Source: Hyphomonadaceae bacterium
GTDB taxonomy: Bacteria; Pseudomonadota; Alphaproteobacteria; Caulobacterales; Aquidulcibacteraceae
Assembly: GCA_022841905.1 (NCBI GenBank)
Contig: JALHQO010000005.1
Coordinates: 186,001-250,000 of the forward strand
Direction: 5' to 3'
Length of the DNA stretch: 64,000 bases
A program made the position numbers and the translations under genes. Below, piece after piece: positions 43,711 to 52,664 of the stretch. Within the stretch, counting starts at the first letter, position 1, and each line of letters opens with the position of its first letter. The notes below the pieces were generated by a model. That model was given only the letters and a program-made list of their open reading frames with translations. It did not search any database and had not been told where the DNA came from.

Positions 43711-44262
43711 ATGGCTAAGGCGAAACCACGTTTCGGGCGCGACCACTGGATCGAGTTGGGCATCAACCTCTTGGCGCGGCACGGCGCGGAAGCGATGACG
43801 CTGGAGCGGCTGACGACCGCCGCCAAGAAAACGCGCGGCTCGTTCTATCATCACTTCGAAGACATGGACGCCTATCTCGGCGCCCTTGGCGAGCACTGGT
43901 TGGCGCTTGAGATTGACGGCAAAATTGCCGAAATCGACAAGCTGACCGTCTCAGGCAAGCGCCGCGAAGCGTTAGCGCGCCACGCCGCCAACATCGATCA
44001 CGGCTTCGAGCGCGAGCTGCGCCGCTTGGCCGCCACAGCGCCGGTTATCGCCGCCATCGTTGCGCGATCGGACGACAAGCGCATCGCGTTCTTGGTCCGC
44101 ATCTTCCGCAGCGAGTTGGGCCTAGAGGCCGCGGAGGCGCTCGCACGTGCACGAGCGCAGCACTGCTTTTTCGTCGGCGCGCAGATGGTGTTTCCGGATG
44201 CCGACGCGCGCTTCCGGCTCAACCTGCAAAAGACCATGGGCGCGACGCTGTGGCGAAAATAG
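43711..44262 (+). CDS. TetR family transcriptional regulator
   Basis: A 183-residue one-domain-plus-ligand-pocket repressor. The N-terminal helix-turn-helix reads WIELGINLLARHGAEAMTLERLTTAAKKTRGSFYHHFEDMDAYLGAL (residues 12-60), the standard TetR signature. The remainder is helical and unspecific, so the inducer is unknown. ATG 43711 gives a normal basic N-terminus. It probably represses itself and the divergent YciI-like gene through the palindrome at 43656. Confidence 0.92.
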   Translation: MAKAKPRFGRDHWIELGINLLARHGAEAMTLERLTTAAKKTRGSFYHHFEDMDAYLGALGEHWLALEIDGKIAEIDKLTVSGKRREALARHAANIDHGFERELRRLAATAPVIAAIVARSDDKRIAFLVRIFRSELGLEAAEALARARAQHCFFVGAQMVFPDADARFRLNLQKTMGATLWRK

Positions 44263-45333
44263 CTACGCCGCCGGTGCTTCGACGAAGTCTTTCCAGTTGC
44301 GCATGTAGGTGATGAATTTTGGGCTGAGGCCCTCGGACGCGAGATACGCTTCGCTCACTGGCGTCGCGATCGCGGTGAAATTCGGATCGGCGGCGGCGCG
44401 CTTGGCGAAATCGTGGTGCAGGATGGCGCCGCGTCCAATGATCGGGAAATCGTAGCCGGCGTTGATGACGGCTTGCGCATCCGCCGCGCTCATAATCTTG
44501 CCGGCCGCACCCAAGCGCACGTCACCGCGATCGAGGTCGGCGAAATAGGACGCGAGCGTGCGGCCCTTGAACGCTTCCATCTCCGGCTCTTTGGTTACGT
44601 CCCACAACGACATATCGATGAAATCAACCTTCGCATCGCGCATGAGCTTTTGCGCCACGTCGCGGATTTCCGGCAGCACGAGGCCCCAACGCTCGGGCGA
44701 CAAGCGCACGCCCAGCGTGAAGCCCGGCTTCGTCGCGGCGCGAACGCCGTCAATGATCTCAAACAGGAATCGCGCGCGGCGTTCAGCGTCGCCGCCATAA
44801 GCGTCATCGCGGCGATTGAGTTCCGGGCTGAGGAACGAGCAGATCAGATAACCGTGGGCGCCGTGCAACTCGGCGCCGCCAAAGCCGGCGCCTTCGGCGC
44901 GCACGGCTGCGCTGATGAAACAATCGCGCGAATGCTGGATTTCATCCAGCGTCATCGCCTTGGCTTTCAGCTTTTCGTCATCGGACGGCGCTTTCGGATT
45001 GGTCATCGCGCGCAAGCCGCCATGGTGCAGCTGCGCGATCGAAAGGCTGCCGTACTCGTTGATCTTGGCCGCAAGGCGCGTCAGACCCGGCAAATGCTTC
45101 TCATCATGAAAGCCAAGCTGCCCCGGAAAGCCGACTCCTTCTTCCTGCACAGAAGCGGCGCACGTCATAGTGAGCCCGAACCCGCCCTCGGCGCGCATGG
45201 TGAGCCAGCGATACTCTTCGTCTGACAGCACGCCATCATCATGACTCTGCGTGTTGGTGAGCGCCGCCAGCACGAAGCGGTTCTTCAGCGTGGCGCCGGA
45301 GCGCAGCGAGAGCGTGTCGGTGAGTGTGGTCAT
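44263..45333 (-). CDS. NADH:flavin oxidoreductase (OYE family)
   Basis: FMN TIM-barrel ene-reductase relative of Old Yellow Enzyme, 356 residues. Features are LKNRFVLAALTNTQSHDDGVLSDEEYRWLTMRAEGGFGLTMT, AQLHHGGLRA, GAELHGAHGYLICSFLSPELNRRDDAYGG (substrate His and Gly-Tyr), TLGVRLSPE, and a GRGAILHHDF ending. The canonical N-terminal Thr/Cys position reads ALTNTQ. No iron-sulfur domain. The start at 45333 matches the family; the stop abuts the TetR stop without a gap. Confidence 0.9.
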   Translation of the reverse strand: MTTLTDTLSLRSGATLKNRFVLAALTNTQSHDDGVLSDEEYRWLTMRAEGGFGLTMTCAASVQEEGVGFPGQLGFHDEKHLPGLTRLAAKINEYGSLSIAQLHHGGLRAMTNPKAPSDDEKLKAKAMTLDEIQHSRDCFISAAVRAEGAGFGGAELHGAHGYLICSFLSPELNRRDDAYGGDAERRARFLFEIIDGVRAATKPGFTLGVRLSPERWGLVLPEIRDVAQKLMRDAKVDFIDMSLWDVTKEPEMEAFKGRTLASYFADLDRGDVRLGAAGKIMSAADAQAVINAGYDFPIIGRGAILHHDFAKRAAADPNFTAIATPVSEAYLASEGLSPKFITYMRNWKDFVEAPAA

Positions 45334-45344
45334 GACGCCCAAGA

Positions 45345-45375
45345 TAAGGGGGCGCACGGAAAGCGCACCCCCTTA
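45345..45375 (-). terminator. Terminator after the Tudor-like lipoprotein gene
   Basis: TAAGGGGG (45345-45352) pairs with CCCCCTTA (45368-45375), with inner CGC/GCG pairing. It is located between the Tudor-like gene stop and the oxidoreductase start, both on the minus strand. Confidence 0.65.
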
Positions 45376-45394
45376 CCTTGGGGAACGTCAGAAA

Positions 45395-45793
45395 TCACTG
45401 CCCGCGGCAGAAGCTTGTGTTGGTCGATTGCTTGTCGCCGTCGTCGTAGAGCACTTCGATGGCGTAGCGATCTTGATGCATTTGCGCGATGCGCGCCGGA
45501 TACCAGACGCCATCGCTCCAGCGGCACTCAAGCGGCGTCCCGGGCGCCCAATCGAGCACGCGCACATTAGCCGACGGCTCTTGGCCGACATCGCCATCAT
45601 CATATTGAAGCGAGATCACGTCGCCCGCGCGCTCGGTGACGATAGCGGGATAATACCAGGTCTGGTCGCCTTCCCAGCGCGCCAGCACCCAATCGCCAGT
45701 GTTGAACGACGTCGCTTGCGGCGCAACCGTCGCGCACGCGGCCATCGTCAACGCCAACGCGGCCAGCGCGATCGATTGCAGTACAGATTTCAT
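45395..45793 (-). CDS. Lipoprotein with tandem Tudor-like domains
   Basis: A 132-residue lipoprotein; signal MKSVLQSIALAALALTMAAC. The mature part has two Tudor/Agenet-like repeats. The first runs GDWVLARWEGDQTWYYPAIV..VISLQYDDGD; the second runs CRWSDGVWYPARIAQM..IEVLYDDGD. Both have the aromatic W-Y-P-A stretch and the closing Y-D-D-G-D of eukaryotic Tudor barrels. In bacteria such small beta-barrels have no settled role. Two cysteines (ECRWSDG and SFCRGQ) may form a disulfide. Single gene with its own terminator. Confidence 0.75.
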   Translation of the reverse strand: MKSVLQSIALAALALTMAACATVAPQATSFNTGDWVLARWEGDQTWYYPAIVTERAGDVISLQYDDGDVGQEPSANVRVLDWAPGTPLECRWSDGVWYPARIAQMHQDRYAIEVLYDDGDKQSTNTSFCRGQ

Positions 45794-45925
45794 AATGCCC
45801 CCAACGCGCGCATTTTGCGCGAGTCGGATTTTTGCACGGCCCTTCGAGCGCTTCAAATAAGGCGCCCTCAGGCACCACATACCAAGTTCGATGGCAGCTT
45901 CAGCGCAGTGATGTAAGCTGCGCGC

Positions 45926-46696
45926 TCAATGCGCTGGCGCGAGCAGCACCATACGTGCACCTGAGGCATAGCCCATGGCGGTATAAATTGGGCGGCCAGC
46001 ATCGGTGGCGTGCAGCGTCGTGCGCTTCACCCCCATCAGCTTCTGCCCTTCCTGCACGGCGTGGCGCATCACCGCTTCCGCGTAGCCTTTGCCCTGTGCA
46101 TCCGGTGCGGTGGCGACGAGCGCGACATAGACGGTGTTCGCGGCGGGAAACACGCCTGTCGCCGCCACGGGCCTGTCCCCAACATAGCCGACGAAGCCAA
46201 GACTGTCGGCGCGCCACAGCGCCATATTAGACAGGGCCCCTAACATCTCGCGCGGCATGCCGTACGCATCGGCGTTCAGCACGGCAATGTCGCGCGCGCC
46301 GGAGTCATCGACGACACAGCGGATGTCGAGTTCGGCGGGCTGCGGTCGGCGCGGCGGAGCAAGGTCTTCAGCTTCCATCGCCGTCATCGGCACCGCGGGC
46401 GCGTAGCCCTGCTGCGCGACGAGCTCTTGCCAATTGGCCGGAAGCCAATCCTCGCGCAAGAGGCCGCCGACAGGGTGCGCGGCCGCCCGCGCACGCGCCG
46501 CGCCAGCGGCAATCACCGCCTGCAAGGTTTCCGGCGTCGTGGCGGGGTCAAGCGGGATCCAGACGTTGAAGAAGAAGCTGGGCACGTCGCAGAAGCACGA
46601 CACCAGCGCGTTGGACTCTTCGTACTGCGGCGCGGGCAGGCGCCCAGTCATCAACTTCCAAGCATCCGCGAATAGCCGAACCGCGTCCGTTCGCAT
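45926..46696 (-). CDS. GNAT family N-acetyltransferase
   Basis: A 256-residue protein with a C-terminal GNAT domain. Motif A reads VYVALVATAPDAQGKGYAEAVMRHAV (the Q-G-K-G-Y-A acetyl-CoA loop), followed by TTLHATDAGRPIYTAMGYASG, a standard motif B. The N-terminal half (DVPSFFFNVWIPLD, GLLREDWLPANWQELVAQQG) is GNAT-like but more divergent, so it could be a double-GNAT arrangement. Substrate unknown. ATG at 46696 is preferred to 46708. Confidence 0.85.
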   Translation of the reverse strand: MRTDAVRLFADAWKLMTGRLPAPQYEESNALVSCFCDVPSFFFNVWIPLDPATTPETLQAVIAAGAARARAAAHPVGGLLREDWLPANWQELVAQQGYAPAVPMTAMEAEDLAPPRRPQPAELDIRCVVDDSGARDIAVLNADAYGMPREMLGALSNMALWRADSLGFVGYVGDRPVAATGVFPAANTVYVALVATAPDAQGKGYAEAVMRHAVQEGQKLMGVKRTTLHATDAGRPIYTAMGYASGARMVLLAPAH

Positions 46697-46712
46697 GTGA
46701 CCCCCCATACAA

Positions 46713-46738
46713 AAGGGACCGCCCGAAGGCGGCCCCTT
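46713..46738 (-). terminator. Terminator of the fad locus
   Basis: AAGGGACCGCC - CGAA - GGCGGCCCCTT, one mismatch, located directly after the FadJ-like stop at 46745 on the minus strand. It closes the beta-oxidation cluster. Confidence 0.75.
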
Positions 46739-46744
46739 CCAACT

Positions 46745-48952
46745 TTAAGCCGCCTTCTTCTCCTTCGCGCCGAAGCGGTCGTAGAAGGTCTCGTTCTTCG
46801 CGGCCATGTCGCGCAGGAGTTTGTTCGGGCGGAAGCGTTCGCCGTACGTGTCGGCGAGACGATCGGCTTCTTCGACGAACTTCTTCGTGCCCCAGAAGAG
46901 ATCGATGTAGCTGATGCAGCCGCCGCTATAAGGCGCGAAGCCCCAAGCGAGGATCGAACCCACATCCGCGTCGCGCGGATCGGTGATCACGCCTTCTTCG
47001 AAGCAGCGCGCGACTTCGATGCATTGGCGGAAGAGGAAGCGCTTGGTCAGCTCCGTCTTCAGCTCCGGCGGGCACTCTTTCACTTTCACTTCGACGCGTT
47101 CGCTGAGGCCCGGCCAAATACGCGTCGGCTTTCCGTCGTCGCCATATTCGTAATAGCCCTTGCCGCCCTTGCGGCCGACGCGGCCTTTGTCTTCGACGAT
47201 CCACGACAGCAAGTTCGCGCGCGGATCTTTCTTGTAGTCCTGCTGCGTCAGCTCAGCGTTGGTCTTGCCGATCTTCAGCGCCGTATCGAGACCGACGCTA
47301 TCGGATACTTCAAGCGGGCCCATCGGCATGCCACACTGGCGACCGACATTTTCGATGATCGCAGGTGCAATGCCTTCCATCAGCATCTCAACGCCTTCGG
47401 CCGGATAAGTGCCGAAGCAGCGCGAGGTGTAGAAGCCGCGGAAATCGTTCACGGTGATCGGCGTCTTCTTGATTTTGATGACGTAATCGATCGCCTTGGC
47501 TTGGGTTTCGGCGGTGGTTTCCTTGCCCATGATGAGCTCGACGAGCCCCATGCGCTCGACCGGCGAGAAGAAGTGGATGCCGATGAAGTTCTTCGGCCGC
47601 GCCGACGCTTCGGCGAGGCCCGTGATCGGCAGCGTCGAGGTGTTGGAGCCGAACACGGCGTTTTCGCTGAGATGCGCTTCGGCCTTCTTCGTGACTTCGG
47701 CTTTCAGCGCGACGTTTTCGAACACGGCTTCGACGACGAGGTCGGCGCCTTTGATCAGCGAATAATCGGTCGAGGGCGTGATGCGGGCGAGCAGCTCTTC
47801 GCCCTTTTCCTTGGTGATCTTGCCGCGCGAGACGTCCTTATCGACGATGCGCTGCGAATAAGCTTTGCCCTTCTCGGCGCTCTCTTGGCTGACATCGAGC
47901 AACACAGTCTCGATGCCGGCCTTGGCTTGCACATAAGCGATGCCCGCGCCCATGAGGCCCGCGCCGATCACGGCGACCTTCTTGATGTCGTAAGTCGGGA
48001 TGCCTTCGGGGCGATTGCCGCCTTTGCCGAGCGCCTGCATGTTCACGAACAAGGTGCGGATCATGCCCTTGGCCTGCGGTGTCGCGGCGGTCTTCAGGAA
48101 GTAGCGCGACTCAATACGCAGCGCCGCATCGATCGGCACCTGCATGCCTTCATAGATGCACGACAGGATGTTGCGCTGCGCAGGATAGTTGAGGTTGGTC
48201 TGCTTCGAGACCATGGCGTTGCCGCCGACGGCCGCCATCGCGCCAGCCGGTGTGAACGGGCCGTCCTTCACCTTGTAGCCTTTGACATCCCACGGCGCGA
48301 CCGCGGTGGGCTTGCCTTTCAGCCACGCTTTCGCGGCTTCGACCGTTGTGCCAGCCGGCACGACTTCATTGATGAAGCCCAGGCCCTTGGCTTCCTGCGG
48401 CGACTTATCAGCGCCTTGCAGGATCATCATCGCGGCACTCTGCACGCCGATCAGACGCGGCAGACGTTGCGTGCCGCCAGCGCCCGGCAGCAGGCCAACT
48501 TTGGATTCCGGCAGGCCCAATTTGATCTTCGGATTGTCGGCAGCAACGCGATAGTGGCCGGCGAGCGCGAATTCCAAACCGCCGCCCAGCGCCAAGCCTT
48601 CCAGCGCAAACGCCACCGGCTTGCCGCAGGTTTCGAGATCGCGATAGACGCGATTCAAACCAAAGCCGCGCTCGAATTGCGCCTTCAGCTTTTCGTCTTC
48701 CGTCTTCGGCGCACCTTCGGCGGCGACGCCGCGTTCGTTCATCTCACCGAGATCGGCGCCGGCGCAGAAGCCCGTCGTCTTGCCCGAGGTGAACACCACG
48801 CCCTTGATCGCATCGTCGGACTTGATCTTGCCGACGATCTCATAAAGTTCGCGGATCACGCTCGCCGTGATCGTGTTCATGGAGCGGCCCGGCACGTCGA
48901 ACGTGATGAGCGCGATGCCGTCGCTGTCGACGTCGATCTTGAAGTTTTCCAT
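46745..48952 (-). CDS. FadJ/FadB-like multifunctional beta-oxidation enzyme
   Basis: A 735-residue fusion that hydrates enoyl-CoA and oxidises the 3-hydroxyacyl-CoA with NAD. The N-terminal crotonase domain (about 1-190) has GFCAGADLGEM and ALEGLALGGGLEFALAGHYRV with the catalytic GLPESKVGLLPGAGGTQRLPRL. The dehydrogenase half starts at the Rossmann motif KVAVIGAGLMGAGIAYV (about 325) and includes IGIHFFSPVERMGLVELI and GRKGGKGYYEY. Both catalytic Glu of the hydratase appear present. It matches FadJ-type enzymes of alphaproteobacteria. ATG at 48952. Last gene of the cluster. Confidence 0.95.
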   Translation of the reverse strand: MENFKIDVDSDGIALITFDVPGRSMNTITASVIRELYEIVGKIKSDDAIKGVVFTSGKTTGFCAGADLGEMNERGVAAEGAPKTEDEKLKAQFERGFGLNRVYRDLETCGKPVAFALEGLALGGGLEFALAGHYRVAADNPKIKLGLPESKVGLLPGAGGTQRLPRLIGVQSAAMMILQGADKSPQEAKGLGFINEVVPAGTTVEAAKAWLKGKPTAVAPWDVKGYKVKDGPFTPAGAMAAVGGNAMVSKQTNLNYPAQRNILSCIYEGMQVPIDAALRIESRYFLKTAATPQAKGMIRTLFVNMQALGKGGNRPEGIPTYDIKKVAVIGAGLMGAGIAYVQAKAGIETVLLDVSQESAEKGKAYSQRIVDKDVSRGKITKEKGEELLARITPSTDYSLIKGADLVVEAVFENVALKAEVTKKAEAHLSENAVFGSNTSTLPITGLAEASARPKNFIGIHFFSPVERMGLVELIMGKETTAETQAKAIDYVIKIKKTPITVNDFRGFYTSRCFGTYPAEGVEMLMEGIAPAIIENVGRQCGMPMGPLEVSDSVGLDTALKIGKTNAELTQQDYKKDPRANLLSWIVEDKGRVGRKGGKGYYEYGDDGKPTRIWPGLSERVEVKVKECPPELKTELTKRFLFRQCIEVARCFEEGVITDPRDADVGSILAWGFAPYSGGCISYIDLFWGTKKFVEEADRLADTYGERFRPNKLLRDMAAKNETFYDRFGAKEKKAA

Positions 48953-48987
48953 CCGACCTACCCTCTACATATCTTCTTCATTGCGAA

Positions 48988-49010
48988 CGGCGGCAGCCAT
49001 AAAGCCGCCG
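48988..49010 (-). terminator. Stem-loop between thiolase and fadJ-like genes
   Basis: GGCGGC (48989-48994) and GCCGCC (49004-49009) around a nine-base loop, in the 70-bp gap. It may be partial termination or an mRNA processing site. Confidence 0.4.
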
Positions 49011-49022
49011 CCGCCCGTCGTC

Positions 49023-50237
49023 TCAGTTTACGCGTTCGATCACAGTCGCGGTGCCCATGCCGGCGCCGATGCAGAGCGTGATCAAAGCGCGCTCTTTGTC
49101 GGCACGCTCAAGTTCATCGACCATGGTGCCGAGGATCATCGCGCCCGTCGCCCCGATCGGGTGACCCATGGCGATAGCGCCGCCATTGACGTTGACCTTC
49201 TCCATGTCGAGATCGAGCGCTTGCACCCAGCGCAGCACGACGGCGGCGAAGGCTTCGTTCAGCTCCCAGAGATCGATATCTTCTTTCTTGAGGCCGAGCC
49301 GCTTCATCAGCTTGTGCGTCACGTGCTCGGGGCCGGTCAGCATGATCGAGGGCTCTGAGCCGATCGACGCGCCGCCGAGGATGCGCGCGCGCGGCTTCAG
49401 GCCGAGCGCTTCGCCCATTTCCTTGGTGCCGATCAGCACGCCGGCTGCGCCATCGACGATGCCCGACGAATTGCCAGCGTGGTGGACGTGCTCGATCCGC
49501 TCGATTTCCGGATAACGCTGTTGAATGACAGCATCGAAGCCCGGCATCACTTCACCTTGCATCTTGAAGCTTGGCTCCAGCGCGCCGAGCGATTGCAGCG
49601 TGGTTTCCGGACGCATGAACTCGTCGTGCGCCAGCAACGTCGCGCCGAGTTGATCCTTCACCGGCACGATCGACTTCTTGAAGCGGCCCTCTTTCCACGC
49701 CTTGGCGGCGCGCTGTTGCGACTGCACCGCGTATTGGTCGAGATCGGTGCGCGAGAAACCGTACTTGGTGGCGATCGCATCCGCAGAGACGCCTTGCGGC
49801 GTGAAGTAGGTCTTCATCGCGATCGACGGATCGGTCGCCCACGAACCGCCGGTCGAGCCCATCGGCACGCGGCTCATGGATTCGCAGCCGGCGCCAATGG
49901 CGAGCTCGGCTTCACCGGATTTCACTTTCGCGGCGGCGATGTTGCAGGCTTCCAGGCCCGACGCGCAGAAGCGTTCGACTTGGACGCCGGCGACGGTTTG
50001 CGCGTAGCCCGCATTCAGTACAGCGATACGCGGCAGGTTGCCGCCTTGCTCGCCGATCGGCGACAGCACGCCCATGTAAACGTCATCGACCTTCGAGGTG
50101 TCGAGGTTATTGCGATCGCGGATGGCTTCCAGCACTTGCGTCGCCAATTGCAGCGACGTTTGCTCGTGCAGCGAGCCGTTCGCTTTGCCTTTGCCGCGCG
50201 GCGTGCGCACCGCGTCAAAAATATAGGCCTCAGCCAT
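49023..50237 (-). CDS. Acetyl-CoA C-acetyltransferase (thiolase)
   Basis: A 404-residue thiolase that completes each beta-oxidation round by releasing acetyl-CoA. Nucleophilic Cys-91 in [28 protein letters not shown] segment ([16 protein letters not shown]); the acid/base His in [19 protein letters not shown] and the final Cys in [17 protein letters not shown] at 50237 is the start; the long arginine-rich extension upstream is not coding. It neighbours fadJ-like downstream and osmC upstream, with a hairpin in the 124-bp gap. Confidence 0.95.
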   Translation of the reverse strand: MAEAYIFDAVRTPRGKGKANGSLHEQTSLQLATQVLEAIRDRNNLDTSKVDDVYMGVLSPIGEQGGNLPRIAVLNAGYAQTVAGVQVERFCASGLEACNIAAAKVKSGEAELAIGAGCESMSRVPMGSTGGSWATDPSIAMKTYFTPQGVSADAIATKYGFSRTDLDQYAVQSQQRAAKAWKEGRFKKSIVPVKDQLGATLLAHDEFMRPETTLQSLGALEPSFKMQGEVMPGFDAVIQQRYPEIERIEHVHHAGNSSGIVDGAAGVLIGTKEMGEALGLKPRARILGGASIGSEPSIMLTGPEHVTHKLMKRLGLKKEDIDLWELNEAFAAVVLRWVQALDLDMEKVNVNGGAIAMGHPIGATGAMILGTMVDELERADKERALITLCIGAGMGTATVIERVN

Positions 50238-50329
50238 AGTCGTACTCCAACGTTTGCGGCGCGCGCGCCGCTCACCCTGCATGGGACCGGAGTCGTCCCG
50301 TGGCGCTTTGGAGCGCCTACTCCGCTGAC

Positions 50330-50354
50330 CGCTTGCGCCGGGCTGGCGCAAGCG
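50330..50354 (-). terminator. Stem-loop downstream of osmC
   Basis: CGCTTGCGCC - GGGCT - GGCGCAAGCG, a perfect 10-bp stem 7 bp after the OsmC stop. No T-run. It may end a merR-ACAD-osmC transcript or only trim it, leaving thiolase-fadJ partly separate. Confidence 0.6.
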
Positions 50355-50361
50355 CGGCAAA

Positions 50362-50832
50362 CTAGTGCGCCTCTCCATCCGCGATGGCGACGTCGCCGCG
50401 GAACGAGTTGGCGATGAAACAGGCTTCGTGCGCTTTGTGATGCAGCTCGCGGATTTCCTCCGGCGTCGGCTGCTTCTCACCAGACCATGCGATCTCCGGA
50501 TTGAGCCGCACTTGCGTCATCGCCATGCGGCCGCGCTCATCCTTGCCCATCACGCCCTCGGCATTGTCGACATAGACATCGACGACGAATCCGCCACGGC
50601 GCGCGAAATCGAGAAAGAACAGCATGTGGCACGACGACAGCGACGCCACGAACATCTCTTCGGGATCAACCGCATCTTCGCGCGACAGCGGCACGCGCAC
50701 GACATGCGGCGAAGATGACGCCGGCATCGTCACGCCGCCATCGAACGCGATCTCGTGCGCACGGGAGTACTTGCCGTCCGAGAACAACTCATCGTTGCGA
50801 AACCAACTTAGCGTGGCTGTGTAAGCGTCCAT
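50362..50832 (-). CDS. OsmC family protein
   Basis: A 156-residue OsmC/Ohr-type protein. The two reactive cysteines are in LSSCHMLFFLDFARRGGFVVDVY and HEACFIANSFRGDV, with a conserved Arg/Glu context. These proteins reduce organic and fatty-acid hydroperoxides. ATG at 50832 overlaps the acyl-CoA dehydrogenase stop (ATGA). That coupling suggests it detoxifies lipid peroxides formed alongside beta-oxidation; this is inference. Confidence 0.9.
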   Translation of the reverse strand: MDAYTATLSWFRNDELFSDGKYSRAHEIAFDGGVTMPASSSPHVVRVPLSREDAVDPEEMFVASLSSCHMLFFLDFARRGGFVVDVYVDNAEGVMGKDERGRMAMTQVRLNPEIAWSGEKQPTPEEIRELHHKAHEACFIANSFRGDVAIADGEAH

Positions 50833-52628
50833 CAAAAAGCCTCCGCGGCGAGCGCCATAACCGGCTCGGCGCCGCTCTTCAGCTTGGCCAAGTGCGCACC
50901 GGCGTCCGGCGTCATGCGCGCCAGGAAGTAGCGGCCGGTGGCGAGCTTGGTGTCGTAATACGGATCGGACGCGCCGCCGTTCTTTTTCGCTGCGAGGGCG
51001 GCCTTGGCTTGCAGCGCCCACATGTAGGTGAGCGCGGTGATGCCGAAGAGATTAAGGAAATCGTGGCTGGCCGCGCCGGCATTATCGAAGTTCGACATGC
51101 CGTTTTGCATCAGCCACATCGCGCCATCCTGCATCTGCGCCTTCGTGGTGCGCAGGCCTTCGACGAACGGCGCGAGGTCAGCGTCGCCGTCATTGGCTTC
51201 GATGAATTCGTCCATCTCCTTGAAGAACGCGAAGATCGCGCGGCCCGCATTGGCGCCGAGCTTGCGTCCGACGAGATCGAGCGCCTGGATGCCGTTGGCG
51301 CCTTCGTAAATTTGCGTGATCCGGGCGTCGCGCACGAACTGCGACATGCCCCACTCTTCGATATAGCCGTGCCCGCCATAGACTTGCTGGCAATTGGTGG
51401 CGTTGGCGTAGCCTTTGTCGGTGAGATAGCTTTTGAGCACCGGCGTCATCAGGCCCATATAGTCGTCAGCCTTCTGACGCACCTCGTCATCGGGCGAGAC
51501 CAGCAGCAGATCGCCCTGGATCGCCGTCCAGAATGCGAACGCACGAGCGCCTTCGTTGAAGGCGCGCGCATCCATCAGCATGCGGCGGATATCCGGATGC
51601 ACGATAATCGGATCGGCGGGGCCGTTCGGATTTTTCGCGCCTGTGATCGAGCGTCCCTGCAGACGATCCTTCGCGTAGATCACCGCGTTCTGGTACGCGA
51701 CTTCCGATTGCGACAAGCCCTGCAGCCCGACGCCAAGCCGCGCCACGTTCATCATCGTGAACATGGCCGCGAGGCCCTTGTTCTCGATGCCGCAGAGATA
51801 GCCAACAGCATCGTCGTAATTCAGCACACACGTGGCATTGCCGTGAATGCCCATCTTCTCTTCGATCTTATCGCAAACAACGCCGTTGCGCGCACCGAGC
51901 GAGCCATCTTCGTTGACCAGGAATTTCGGCACGACAAAGAGCGAAATCCCCTTCGTCCCCATCGGCGCGCCTTCGATGCGCGCGAGCACGAGGTGGATAA
52001 TGTTGCTGGCAAGATCGTGCTCGCCAGCGGAGATGAAAATCTTTTGGCCGCTGATGCGGTACGTGCCGTCGCTCTGCGGGATCGCTTTGGTGCGCAGCAT
52101 GCCGAGATCGGTGCCGCAATGCGGCTCCGTTAGATTCATCGTGCCGGTCCATTCGCCGGTCACGAGCTTCGGCAGATATTTCTGCTTCAGTTCATCGCTG
52201 CCGTGATGATGGATGGCTTCGTAGGCGCCGTGGCTCAAACCCGGATACATGCCGAACGCCATATTGGCCGACGACACCATCTCGTTCCACGCCAGCGCCA
52301 CGATGTGCGGCAAGCCTTGGCCGCCATAAACCGGATCGCTCGAGAGCGCGGGCCAGCCAGCGGCGACGAGTTGGTCGTACGCGTCCTTGAAGCCCGGCGG
52401 CGTCGTCACCGAGCCGTCGGCATGGCGCGTGCAGCCGTGCTCGTCGCCAGCCTTGTTCAGCGGCGCCAGCACGCCTTCACAAAACTTGCCGCCCTCTTCC
52501 AGCACAGACTCGATCAGATCGAGCGGCGCGTCGGCGAAGGTCGGCAGATTGGAATAGCGCCCGATATCGAGCACGTCGTTCAGAAGGAATTTGTATTCGC
52601 GAAGTGGCGCCTTGTAGGACGGCATCAC
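50832..52628 (-). CDS. Acyl-CoA dehydrogenase, long form
   Basis: FAD enzyme that makes the first trans-2 double bond in acyl-CoA. The 598 residues include an N-terminal extra helix (YKAPLREYKFLLNDVLDIG), the ACAD core (GEWTGTMNLTEPHCGTDLGMLRTKA; YRISGQKIFISAGEHDLASN), the catalytic region QIYEGANGIQALDLVGRK, and a C-terminal extra domain. This long layout is shared with DmdC- and FadE-like alphaproteobacterial enzymes, distinct from mitochondrial 380-residue forms. Start at 52628; 36 bp separate it from the merR gene. Chain-length preference unknown. Confidence 0.93.
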   Translation of the reverse strand: MMPSYKAPLREYKFLLNDVLDIGRYSNLPTFADAPLDLIESVLEEGGKFCEGVLAPLNKAGDEHGCTRHADGSVTTPPGFKDAYDQLVAAGWPALSSDPVYGGQGLPHIVALAWNEMVSSANMAFGMYPGLSHGAYEAIHHHGSDELKQKYLPKLVTGEWTGTMNLTEPHCGTDLGMLRTKAIPQSDGTYRISGQKIFISAGEHDLASNIIHLVLARIEGAPMGTKGISLFVVPKFLVNEDGSLGARNGVVCDKIEEKMGIHGNATCVLNYDDAVGYLCGIENKGLAAMFTMMNVARLGVGLQGLSQSEVAYQNAVIYAKDRLQGRSITGAKNPNGPADPIIVHPDIRRMLMDARAFNEGARAFAFWTAIQGDLLLVSPDDEVRQKADDYMGLMTPVLKSYLTDKGYANATNCQQVYGGHGYIEEWGMSQFVRDARITQIYEGANGIQALDLVGRKLGANAGRAIFAFFKEMDEFIEANDGDADLAPFVEGLRTTKAQMQDGAMWLMQNGMSNFDNAGAASHDFLNLFGITALTYMWALQAKAALAAKKNGGASDPYYDTKLATGRYFLARMTPDAGAHLAKLKSGAEPVMALAAEAF

Positions 52629-52664
52629 GCGCTCCCTATTTTTGTTTCGTCTTCTATAGGCGCG

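Noticed and set aside
46697..49081. A 794-codon plus-strand frame opposite the FadJ-like gene
   Set aside because: It mirrors a certain gene; translation is arginine/aspartate-rich without domain features.
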